Shown here piece after piece: positions 9,831 through 17,300 of a stretch of DNA of 17,530 nt. The notes beneath the pieces were generated by a model. That model was not told the DNA's origin and did not search any database. It saw only the letters and a program-made list of their open reading frames with translations. Each line of letters starts with the position of its first letter. Position 1 is the first letter of the stretch. Position numbers and translations under genes: made by a program. The DNA lies in NCBI GenBank assembly GCA_018241165.1, contig JAFEEK010000442.1, forward strand, positions 1 to 17,530, given 5' to 3'. Origin of the DNA: Pseudomonadota bacterium. GTDB lineage: Bacteria; Pseudomonadota; Gammaproteobacteria; Xanthomonadales; Rhodanobacteraceae.

Positions 9831-10589
9831 ATGAAATCTGTTGCGCGTATGGGTTTGTGCCTGCTGTTGGCAGGCGCGTTTGCAACGCCTGGCGTTGGCC
9901 TTGCGCAATCCGTGATCGGATCGAGCTGCGCCACCTTTCCGGCCGTGTTCAATCAGCAGCAGGTCGTGACCTTGAATCAGTCCGTCGCCGCAGGTCGGCT
10001 CATCGTGGTCGGCGTGGCGGTGAACGCCCCGGCGAATTTTACCGGTATCTCCGACAGTGCCGCGAGCAGCTATCCGATCGTCAATGCCGTCGCGTTGTAT
10101 GGAGGCACCGGCATCCTCGCCGCCTATGCCAGACGCACGACCTCGGTACTGAATGCCGGCAGCAGCATCACACTTCAATTTTTCAGTACCGGTTCGACCA
10201 CCGCGCAATCCTGCGTTTCCGTGGCTTCGTTCCCGGGCGTGCTGCCGATTACTTCGCCGGACGACGCATACGGCTCGAATTCCGGCAGCGGCAGCAGCTT
10301 GGCGGTAACCTCATCCACGCCCACGCAATACGCCAATGAACTGGTCTACAGCGTTTTTGCCTCGGCCGCCACGCCCGGCGCGATCGCTGCGCTGGCGCCC
10401 GCGTACGGCCTGGGCGCGACGTGCAGCGGCGATTCCACGCTGTGCGTGTTGCCGGCATGGAACTTTGGCGCGTCTGCCGCGGGCATTTACGAAGGCGCCG
10501 ATGCGAGCAGCGCCAATGCGGTTTCCTGGGGCGCCTTGTCGATCACGTTCCGCAGCAACGAGCGGATCTTTGCCGACGGCTTCGAATAG
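9831..10589 (+). CDS. Secreted beta-sandwich-like protein ending in IFADGFE
   Basis: Unrecognised exported protein of 252 residues. The signal peptide (about 1-25) ends near GLAQSV. The mature part is rich in Ser, Ala, Gly and Val. Residues 54-136 fit a beta-sandwich pattern seen in many surface proteins: AGRLIVVGVAV, then GISDSAASSYP, an AAYARRTT strand, SSITLQFFST and VASFPGV. A Gly/Ser-rich linker (150-158) follows. The protein ends RSNERIFADGFE. From memory, similar [IL]F-x-[DN]GFE tails occur on many secreted proteins of Rhodanobacteraceae and related Xanthomonadales, so the tail may be a sorting or recognition signal; that is inference. No membrane segment or basic tail follows it, unlike PEP-CTERM or LPXTG proteins. 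Probably co-transcribed with the preceding beta-helix gene. Confidence 0.75.
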   Translation: MKSVARMGLCLLLAGAFATPGVGLAQSVIGSSCATFPAVFNQQQVVTLNQSVAAGRLIVVGVAVNAPANFTGISDSAASSYPIVNAVALYGGTGILAAYARRTTSVLNAGSSITLQFFSTGSTTAQSCVSVASFPGVLPITSPDDAYGSNSGSGSSLAVTSSTPTQYANELVYSVFASAATPGAIAALAPAYGLGATCSGDSTLCVLPAWNFGASAAGIYEGADASSANAVSWGALSITFRSNERIFADGFE

Positions 10590-10652
10590 GCGCAGCGTCT
10601 TCGGCGCTTTGCGTCGATCCGCGAAAACGACCGGGGCCGATCCCTTTTTCGA

Positions 10653-11477
10653 TCAGTGCGCCACCAGCAGCGGTAGCTCGCTGTTCTGGAACAGGTAGCG
10701 CGTCGATCCGCCCAGCACGAGTTGCGCGATGCGCGAGTGGCCCCACGCGCCCATCACGATCATGTCGGCCTGCATGCCGCGCGCTTCGGCGAGGATGGCC
10801 GCGCCGAATTCGGCTTTCGGCGCAAACGTGCGGATATCAGCATGCACGCCATGGCGCTGCAACCATTGTGCAAGATCCAGCCGCGGCAAATGGCGCGTGC
10901 CGAGTTCGTCGTCCGGCGCGGTGCCGTCGAGTACGACCACGTGCGCCGCGCGCTCCAGCAGCGGCAAGGCGCCGCGAATCGCGAGCATCGCTTCGCGGCT
11001 GTGGTTCCAGGCGATGAGGATGCGTTCGCCCAGCGTGGCCAGCTTCGCCGATTCCGGAACCACAAGCACCGGAACGCCTGCGCCGAACACGGTGCGCGAC
11101 ACCGTGCCCCAGCCGGTCGGCGCGTCGGAATTGAGCGTTGGCCGTTGCGCGATGACGAAGTCGCACCAGCGCGCGCAATGGCACAACGCCTCGACCGCTT
11201 CGCCCTGGGCGACGAGCCATTCGCCGCGCGCGTCGCGTGCGGCCAGCAATTCCTGCCACCAGCCACCGCGCGCCTGCGCGTCGGCAAACAGGCGATCGGC
11301 CTCATGCACCTGGAATACCACGGTTTCCGGCGTGCTGAATGCGACCGCGCCCAGCGGCGCCACGTGCAGGCCATATAGATACGCATCCAGTCGCCGAGCC
11401 AGCGCGAGCGCTGCGCGTGCGGCCAGCGGCTCGCCGCCGATTTCACGAAGATGGACGAGCAGATCGAATGCGGACAC
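10653..11477 (-). CDS. Universal stress protein, tandem UspA domains
   Basis: Cytoplasmic UspA-family protein of 274 residues made of two domains. The N-terminal half (about 1-142) begins FDLLVHL and ends VPVLVVPE, but lacks the usual Gly-rich nucleotide loop. The C-terminal half (about 150-274) begins ERILIAWNHSREA and ends with GAWGHSR (243-249) and LGGSTRYLF, the ATP-binding loop pattern of nucleotide-binding Usp proteins. Such proteins support survival under starvation or other stress; no specific trigger is visible. The start is GTG at 11477, chosen because GGAGGA (11489-11484 on the minus strand) stands 6 nt before it. It is convergent with the IFADGFE gene (63-bp gap) and divergent from the 148-residue secreted protein. 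Confidence 0.9.
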   Translation of the reverse strand: MSAFDLLVHLREIGGEPLAARAALALARRLDAYLYGLHVAPLGAVAFSTPETVVFQVHEADRLFADAQARGGWWQELLAARDARGEWLVAQGEAVEALCHCARWCDFVIAQRPTLNSDAPTGWGTVSRTVFGAGVPVLVVPESAKLATLGERILIAWNHSREAMLAIRGALPLLERAAHVVVLDGTAPDDELGTRHLPRLDLAQWLQRHGVHADIRTFAPKAEFGAAILAEARGMQADMIVMGAWGHSRIAQLVLGGSTRYLFQNSELPLLVAH

Positions 11478-11483
11478 GGTCGG

Positions 11484-11489
11484 TCCTCC
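11484..11489 (-). promoter_or_regulatory. Strong ribosome-binding site for a GTG start
   Basis: GGAGGA on the minus strand lies 6 nt before the GTG at 11477. It decides the start of the universal stress protein, which has no in-frame ATG at its conserved N-terminus. Confidence 0.65.
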
Positions 11490-11590
11490 GGCGATGGGTC
11501 TGCGCCAAAGCTTAGCGCGCCGCGCGAGTTGTTGTGCGTTCAGAATGCTTGCGCGAGACTGGAGGCGGTTTCAGTCAAAGGAGAATCGCA

Positions 11591-12037
11591 ATGCGCAGCT
11601 TTCCCGCAATCGCCGTATCCGTCCTGCTCGCCACTTCGGCGCTGTACTCCGCGCGCGCCAGCGCCGCAGGCCAGGTCGACTGCGAAATGAAGTTCAATCT
11701 CACCGGCTGGGCGGCGATCTACAAGCATGCCGAAGGCCGCGGCACGATCACCTGCAACAACGGCCGTTCGTTCAAGGTGGAGATCGTCGCGATCGGCGGC
11801 GGCCTCACTGCCGGCAAGTACAAGGTCGAGGGCGGCACCGGAAAGTTTTCCCAGGTGTACGACACCGGCGAACTTTTCGGCAGCTACGCGCAAGGCGAAG
11901 CAAACGCCGGTGTGGTCAAGTCCAGCATGGCGCAGGTACTGACCAAGGGCAATGTATCGCTGGCCTTGGCCGGTACCGGCAATGGCGTCAATCTTGGCGT
12001 TTCCTTCGGCAAATTCACGATCAAGCAGGTGCGTTGA
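11591..12037 (+). CDS. Small secreted glycine-rich protein of unknown function
   Basis: Exported protein of 148 residues. The signal peptide (1-25, cleavage near ARASA) is followed by a compact domain with two cysteines (C31 and C55), probably disulfide-bonded if the protein reaches the periplasm. Alternating hydrophobic/glycine segments follow: GGGLTAGKYKVEGG (69-82), FGSYAQGEANAGVV (96-109), VSLALAGTGNGVNLG (122-136) and FTIKQ. They suggest a small beta-rich fold. The overall pattern loosely resembles DUF992-type secreted proteins, but I cannot confirm membership. The frame opens at 11534, but ATG 11591 has AAAGGAGA 6-7 nt before it and starts the signal peptide directly. A strong intrinsic terminator follows 18 bp after the stop, so it is probably monocistronic. 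Confidence 0.75.
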   Translation: MRSFPAIAVSVLLATSALYSARASAAGQVDCEMKFNLTGWAAIYKHAEGRGTITCNNGRSFKVEIVAIGGGLTAGKYKVEGGTGKFSQVYDTGELFGSYAQGEANAGVVKSSMAQVLTKGNVSLALAGTGNGVNLGVSFGKFTIKQVR

Positions 12038-12055
12038 GCGCGGGTGGAGTACGAA

Positions 12056-12086
12056 CGCGACGCCGCAACGGCGTCGCGTTTTTCTT
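12056..12086 (+). terminator. Intrinsic terminator after the small secreted protein gene
   Basis: CGCGACGCCG (12056-12065) and CGGCGTCGCG (12069-12078) form a perfect 10-bp GC-rich stem with a CAA loop. TTTTTCTT follows immediately. It is the clearest terminator in the window and separates the 148-residue protein gene from the downstream TrhA gene, which must have its own promoter in the remaining gap or rely on readthrough. Confidence 0.93.
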
Positions 12087-12119
12087 GTCGCAATGCACAA
12101 AAACGGCTAGGGTGAAGCC

Positions 12120-12770
12120 ATGAGCGACGACTCCCTGGCTGCGCGCTACACGGCTGGCGAAGAACTGGCCAACAGCTTGACCCACGGGTTCGGCTTGTTG
12201 CTCGCCTTGGCCGGCCTGGTCGCCCTGATGCAGGCGGCGGGCGATACGCGGGAAATCGCGTCCTGCCTTGTCTATGGAATTGCGCTGGTGCTCGTTTATG
12301 CCACGTCCACGGCGTACCACGGCGTGAGCGAAGCGGATGCCAAGCAACGGTTGCGCACGCTCGATCACGTCGCGATTTTCCTGCTCATCGCCGGAACCTA
12401 CACGCCGTTCATGTTGATCGCGTTGCGTGGCGCCTGGGGCTGGACCCTGTTCGCGGTCGTGTGGTCCCTGGCTGCGCTCGGTGCGGTATTCGAACTCACC
12501 GCATTGCGCCGGCATCGGCGCGCCATGATCGCGCTGTATGTCGGCATGGGCTGGATCGGACTCATCGCCATCAAGCCGCTGGTTGCCGCGCTGCCGGCGC
12601 CAGGACTGTGGCTGTTGTTCGGCGGCGGCGTGAGTTACACACTGGGCGTCGCATTTTATGTCTGGCGCGGATTGCGCTACCACCACGCGATCTGGCACCT
12701 GTTCGTGCTCGGCGGCAGCGTGCTGCAATACCTGGCGGTGCTGTTTTATGTGCTTCCCGGGCGCGCCTGA
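12120..12770 (+). CDS. trhA: PAQR-family membrane homeostasis protein TrhA / hemolysin III
   Basis: Seven-helix inner-membrane protein of the PAQR/hemolysin III family, 216 residues, the usual length. In bacteria TrhA is linked to membrane energetics and fluidity; the name hemolysin III is historical. The conserved metal-site residues are visible: EELANSLTHG (14-23), YATSTAYH with His67, LDHVAIFLLIAGTYTP (81-96) with Asp82, and the C-terminal HHAIWHLFVLGGS with His189 and His193. These match the zinc-binding Ser/His/Asp/His pattern of the superfamily. The ATG follows AGGGTGA. It is convergent with the DUF456 gene, with only 6 bp between stops. Function in this organism is inferred from family. 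Confidence 0.92.
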   Translation: MSDDSLAARYTAGEELANSLTHGFGLLLALAGLVALMQAAGDTREIASCLVYGIALVLVYATSTAYHGVSEADAKQRLRTLDHVAIFLLIAGTYTPFMLIALRGAWGWTLFAVVWSLAALGAVFELTALRRHRRAMIALYVGMGWIGLIAIKPLVAALPAPGLWLLFGGGVSYTLGVAFYVWRGLRYHHAIWHLFVLGGSVLQYLAVLFYVLPGRA

Positions 12771-12776
12771 GGCGCC

Positions 12777-13274
12777 CTAACCGAGTACGAACGCCAGCGC
12801 AAAAACGCCGAGCATGGTGAAGCACAGCGCGAGTTTCGCAAGCGTGCCGAACAGCAGTCCGATCCAGGTGCCGATGCCCACGCGTGTCGCCTGATCCAGT
12901 TCGCGGCCGCTCGACAACTCGCCCGCGAGCGCGCCGAGGAACGGCCCGATCAACAAGCCGGGCAATCCGAAAAACAGGCCGACGATCGTGCCCAGGCTCG
13001 CGCCCCACAGCGCGCGCGGGCTTGCGCCGACGCGCCTGGCGCCAAGAATCCCTGCGACGAAATCCACCACCAAGGCCAGGCCCGCGAGTACGCCAAGCAC
13101 GATCAACGTAAACGCGCCGATGTGCTGGAAATGATCGGCCCACGCGGCAAGCAACATTCCGCCGAATACCAGTGGCACGCCGGGCAGCACCGGAACCACG
13201 GCGCCGGCCATGCCGACCAGGATCGCGATGCCGGCGAGGACGAAATACGCGATTTGCAGGATCGTTTGCGTCAA
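12777..13274 (-). CDS. DUF456-family small membrane protein
   Basis: Hydrophobic protein of 165 residues with four to five predicted membrane segments. It matches DUF456 features: an N-terminal GMAGAVVPVLPGVPLVFGG (21-39), a central DFVAGILGARRVGAS (71-85), the glycine-rich FGLPGLLIGPFLGALAGEL (101-119) and the C-terminal GTWIGLLFGTLAKL. The function of the family is unknown. The most likely start is TTG at 13274, which overlaps the stop of the upstream lipoprotein gene as TTGA. The first in-frame ATG would remove the first membrane segment. The rare start and overlap suggest translation coupled to the upstream gene. Convergent with trhA. Confidence 0.87.
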   Translation of the reverse strand: MTQTILQIAYFVLAGIAILVGMAGAVVPVLPGVPLVFGGMLLAAWADHFQHIGAFTLIVLGVLAGLALVVDFVAGILGARRVGASPRALWGASLGTIVGLFFGLPGLLIGPFLGALAGELSSGRELDQATRVGIGTWIGLLFGTLAKLALCFTMLGVFALAFVLG

Positions 13275-14104
13275 CGCACACCCGCGCCGAGCTGGCGCGC
13301 TTGCGTATCTATCGCGAAGGCGTCCTTGTACTCGGGCTTGAGCAAGTCGTAAAAGACTTTCGCCGGCACTTCGACCTGTTGCGTGCCGTCCGCATAAGGC
13401 GCTACCTGATAGGGTGGAAAGATCACGGTCACGCCGATCGCCTTGGTGTCCAGGCCGTCGATCAGGAACGTGCCGAAGCTCTCAGGCGTGGGTGCCGTGC
13501 CTTCGTCCACCCATTTTTTCGTCGATTCGGCATCTGCCGCCAATTGCGCCGGCGTCATCCCGTCCGGATCGTCGCGCATCTTTGCCGCATGACGGCCTTC
13601 GAGCTGGCGCCGGCACTCGTCCGACAATGCCTTGAACGCGGTCGCAGGATCGCCGAACAGGTCGCCCAGCGTCACCAGCTTGTTGCCGTTCAAATCCAGG
13701 TTGAAGCTGGCCACGATCGGCGTGCCATGCGCACCGCCGGTGAACGACGAGCCGGTCGCGGTGACGCTGACGAAATCCGCCGTCCGGCGGGCGACGCTGA
13801 AGGTCATATCCAGCGAATATTCGAGATCCTTCACGCGGTCGTTGGCAGCGCTGGCTTGCAGGAATTCGCGCTTGCTGGCGTCGGCGTAGTCGTGGATCGC
13901 GGTATCCAGCGCCTGCCATTGCGGGCGCAAGGCGGGAAACCGGATCGACCACGCAAAGCCCGCGCCCTTGCCGGCTGTTGCGATCCCGCCGGTTTCGGCG
14001 GCGACGGCCGCGCCAACGGACTCGGCCGGCTGGCGCCCGCAGCCGGAGAAGACCAGACATGCCGCAGTCAGGGCAATCAGTGCGCGAACGGGACGAAATG
14101 GCAT
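13271..14104 (-). CDS. RsiV-like (DUF3298) lipoprotein
   Basis: Predicted lipoprotein of 277 residues. From the ATG at 14104 the signal peptide MPFRPVRALIALTAACLVFS leads to the lipobox-like FSGC, with Cys22 as the lipidated residue; Phe at -3 is less usual. The mature part has a DUF4163-like N-terminal region (about 60-135, with FVSVTATGSSFTGGAHG) and an RsiV/DUF3298-like C-terminal region ending FPPYQVAPYADGTQQVEVPAKV. In Bacillus RsiV the related domain is the extracellular lysozyme-binding part of an anti-sigma factor. No cytoplasmic anti-sigma domain is visible here, so it is more likely a stand-alone envelope protein. The frame opens at 14164 without a better ribosome site; both starts lack a clear one. 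Its stop overlaps the DUF456 start. Confidence 0.83.
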   Translation of the reverse strand: MPFRPVRALIALTAACLVFSGCGRQPAESVGAAVAAETGGIATAGKGAGFAWSIRFPALRPQWQALDTAIHDYADASKREFLQASAANDRVKDLEYSLDMTFSVARRTADFVSVTATGSSFTGGAHGTPIVASFNLDLNGNKLVTLGDLFGDPATAFKALSDECRRQLEGRHAAKMRDDPDGMTPAQLAADAESTKKWVDEGTAPTPESFGTFLIDGLDTKAIGVTVIFPPYQVAPYADGTQQVEVPAKVFYDLLKPEYKDAFAIDTQARQLGAGVR

Positions 14105-14364
14105 GGCAAATGCAAGAAATATTGGCAATTTCGCAGTGTAAGGCAAGGCCGAAAACGGCGCCATGTTGCATCAAGTCGTGTAAAGACGGGTAAAAATTTC
14201 TTATTGTCCGGACGGCCGTGTCGTAGTAAGTTCGGGCAGACATGTGGCAAGTGGGTTGGCGAAGGACATCCGCCTGAGGGTGTGTTCTCGGCAGTGCGCT
14301 TGACCGCGAAGGTCGCCGTGCGGGTTGCGGCGCAGCTACGAGAACCGCTAGAAGGGGATGGACC
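14105..14364. other. Divergent intergenic region between the lipoprotein and the giant beta-helix gene
   Basis: These 260 bp are the longest noncoding stretch here and locally AT-richer than the genes. On the minus side a TACACT (14140-14135) resembles the mreB -10 but lacks a good -35. A GCCG-AAAA-CGGC mini-hairpin lies at 14148-14159. On the plus side an AT-rich patch at 14185-14212 follows a TTGCAT (14166-14171), and palindromes GTCCGGAC and ACGGCCGT lie just downstream. GACC/GGTC can pair near 14302-14314. The plus-strand leader would be well over 100 nt. I recognise no known riboswitch or small RNA. Confidence 0.35.
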
Positions 14365-17300
14365 ATGGATGCTATTCGCCGCGTTGCCGGGTTGGGCGCT
14401 TTGTTGCTTTCGCTCGCTGCCGTCCAGGCGCATGCGCAAAACTTCACCCCAGTACCGGCTCGCACCATCGGGCCTTACACTTCTGCGCAAAGCGGCGGCC
14501 CGTGGACGGCAGCCGATGACCGCACCATCGGCGCATCGCTCACTGGGCAGAATGGCTGGACTTCCGCGTCAGGTTGCGCTCCGGCGCAGATCGATGACGA
14601 AATAAGCCATGCGGCGGCGCATGGCGGCAACCATTCGCTGCGCATCTCCAACTGGTTTACCAGCCCGTGCGTCGATTCCATCGTCAGCCCGACGTTTGCA
14701 GCGGTGGGCGCGCCGGGTTCAAAGGCGACGGGCAGCAATGATCCGGCAGTCACCAATACCGCCACCTATTCCTTCTGGTTCCGTTCGGCCAGTACCACGC
14801 CCGACCCGGGCCTGAGTTTCACAACCCAATTCAGCGCTTTGGCAAGCTACCGCCTGACGTACCTGGCGTTCCTCGACAGCGCCGGCAACCAGGATGGCCA
14901 ATGCACCAACACTCCCACGGGCTTCCACCTGAAAACCATCGGCATCGCGGCTGATGACGGCACGCTGGCGGGCAACGTCACGTTTACGCACCATTGTTCA
15001 CCCACGTTGACGCGCGGTGCCTGGTATCAGGTTGTCATTGCGGCCACGTTCGACGGCAATCCACTGAACGACGTCATCGACACCCAGGTGCTCGACAGCA
15101 ACGGCGCGCAGGTCTGGCAAGACACCTCCAATTCGTGGGGATTCGGCTACTACGCCGGGTTCTTCAACGGCCACACGACCAGTCCGCGCCCGGTGCAGGG
15201 ACCTTTCGCCGCAGAACACGTCACGTTCGACATTTCCGCCAGCACCGGCCCGGGTCCTTCCGGCCAATACGCGTCGGCTTCGGCGACGGGCACGCAAGGC
15301 ATCTACTTCGACGACATGAGCGTGACGCCGGGATCCGGCGCCGCCTACTCGACCAGCTTCAACGGCGACCGTTGGGTTGCCCCGAACGGAAGCGATACGG
15401 CCAACGACTGCTCAGCCCAGTCCAGCCCCTGCCAGACCATCGCCAACGCGATTGGCCAAGCCAATCCCTACGACACGATTCACGTCGCCAGCGGAATCTA
15501 TGATCTGGGCAGCAATCCAGCGTTGGCGATTGCCAAGGACGGATTGACCCTGAAAGGCGAAGGTGCAACCAGGCCCCAGATCCGGCGTACTGCCGGCGGT
15601 ATCAATCAGGCGCTGCTTGTCATCAACGGCGCGAAGAGCGTGCAGGTACAGAACCTCGAGTTCGACATGGATCAGTCCTTCGTGGCCGAAGGCATCATCG
15701 CCAACGGCTTCGTGGACGGCCTTTCCGTCGATGGCAACACCTTCATTGGTTCCCAGTCCCTTGCCGGAACACCATCGGATTGGCACAAGCGCAATGCGAT
15801 CAGCATCAACGACGACAACGGCAATTCGCAGAGTATCGGTACCGCGCCCGGTTCCAGCGTGTCGATCACGAACAACACGATCAGCAGCGTCAACTCGAGC
15901 ACCGTGTACCTGCGCATGGGCGTCGACATGGACAGCGGCGTCGGCACGATCAGCGGCAACACGATCACTGCCGCCGTGCACGATATCCGCGTGCGCTTTT
16001 CCACGTCGACTTCAAGTGCCGCAACTTTGATCGATAACAACACGCTCAATGGTCGCGGTCTTGAACTTGACGCGCCAAACAGCAGCGCGGGCGCGATCAC
16101 CATCAGCAACAATCACATCAACGCGCCTGCCGCCAGCAGCGGCTGCAACACCACCAATTGTCCGGCGGATTATTCGCTGGCGCGCCTGATGAGCAATCCA
16201 TCTGGCGTTGCCGTGGCGGTCACCGGCAACACGTTTGCCGGTTACCAGGGCACCTACCGTGGCGTGCTGGTGGAAAATTTCCCGAACACGACGTTCACGA
16301 ACAACACGTTTACGCCAGCGAACGGCGTTTCGGATTTCTTTTCGCTGGTGGTCAGCAACAAGGCGCTCAATAGCGATGGCCCTCCAGCTGACGCACCGCT
16401 GGCCATGTCGATTACCGCCAACGGCAATTCCTTCAACGGCAACGACGTGGCGAATGCTGGCCACGCAGTCGAATTCCTCAATGACAACGCCAATGTGGCA
16501 GGCCCGGCCGCCACGTTTGGAACGCTGAGCTTCGGCACAACTGCAAGCCCTAACATTTTCGACGGTAACTTGCGCTGGTACTTCTATCTGGACGATCACA
16601 ACTGCGAGACGAATACGACGCCGTGCCCGTCGCCGCCGTTGCCCAACTACGCCGGCGCAATCGGCAATAGCACTTACCCGTATGGTCCGAATACGGATGT
16701 GCGGCCGTTTACCGGCAACGTCAGCGCGGCGAACAACACGTTTGCAGGCGCGGCGCCATCATCGAGCAACGAAGCAGCGATCTACGCGCACACGTATGAC
16801 ATCCATGCCAACCCGGCTTTGGGAACTGTCGATTACAACACTGCGGCGATTCAGACGGTTTATGTTGATTCCGGTTTTACCGGCAACTACGGTGACGCCG
16901 AGACCTTTACCAGTCCAGCCGCCGATTGCGGCGCCGGCGCGCCGCAAGCCGGATTCTTGGGAATCAATGCATTTGCAACAATTACTCAGGCGTTGGCCAA
17001 AGTTCCTGCGGGCGGCTATGTCTGTGTGGCCGCTGGAACGTACGCAGAGACCGATGGCGCTGGCGGCAATCTGATTGTCTCCAAAGCCGTGCATCTGATC
17101 GGCGCTCAGGAAGGCGTTGACGCGCGCAATCGTGCCGACGCGGGGGCCTCAGTCCTCATCCCGGCAGTAGCAAATCCGGCGTTGTCGTATTCGGGTCCGA
17201 CCAGCACCAATTATCAGGCGGTTGTGATTATTGAAAGTGACAATGTGACGCTGGATGGCTTTGTGATCGATGGCGACAACCCTGGCTTGACCAGCGGTAT

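Noticed and set aside
8823..10208. 461-codon minus-strand frame across both secreted-protein genes
   Set aside because: The plus-strand frames have signal peptides, strong ribosome sites and structured repeats. The antisense product is Arg/His/Asp-rich and lacks motifs.
10634..10649. Terminator after the IFADGFE gene (GGG-CCGAT-CCC-TTTTT)
   Set aside because: The stem is only 3-4 bp, too weak to call, though a T-run follows. It might still act weakly.
12759..12777. GGGCGC/GCGCCC hairpin between trhA and the DUF456 gene
   Set aside because: A 6-bp stem with a 7-nt loop overlaps the stop codon, and no T-run follows on either strand.
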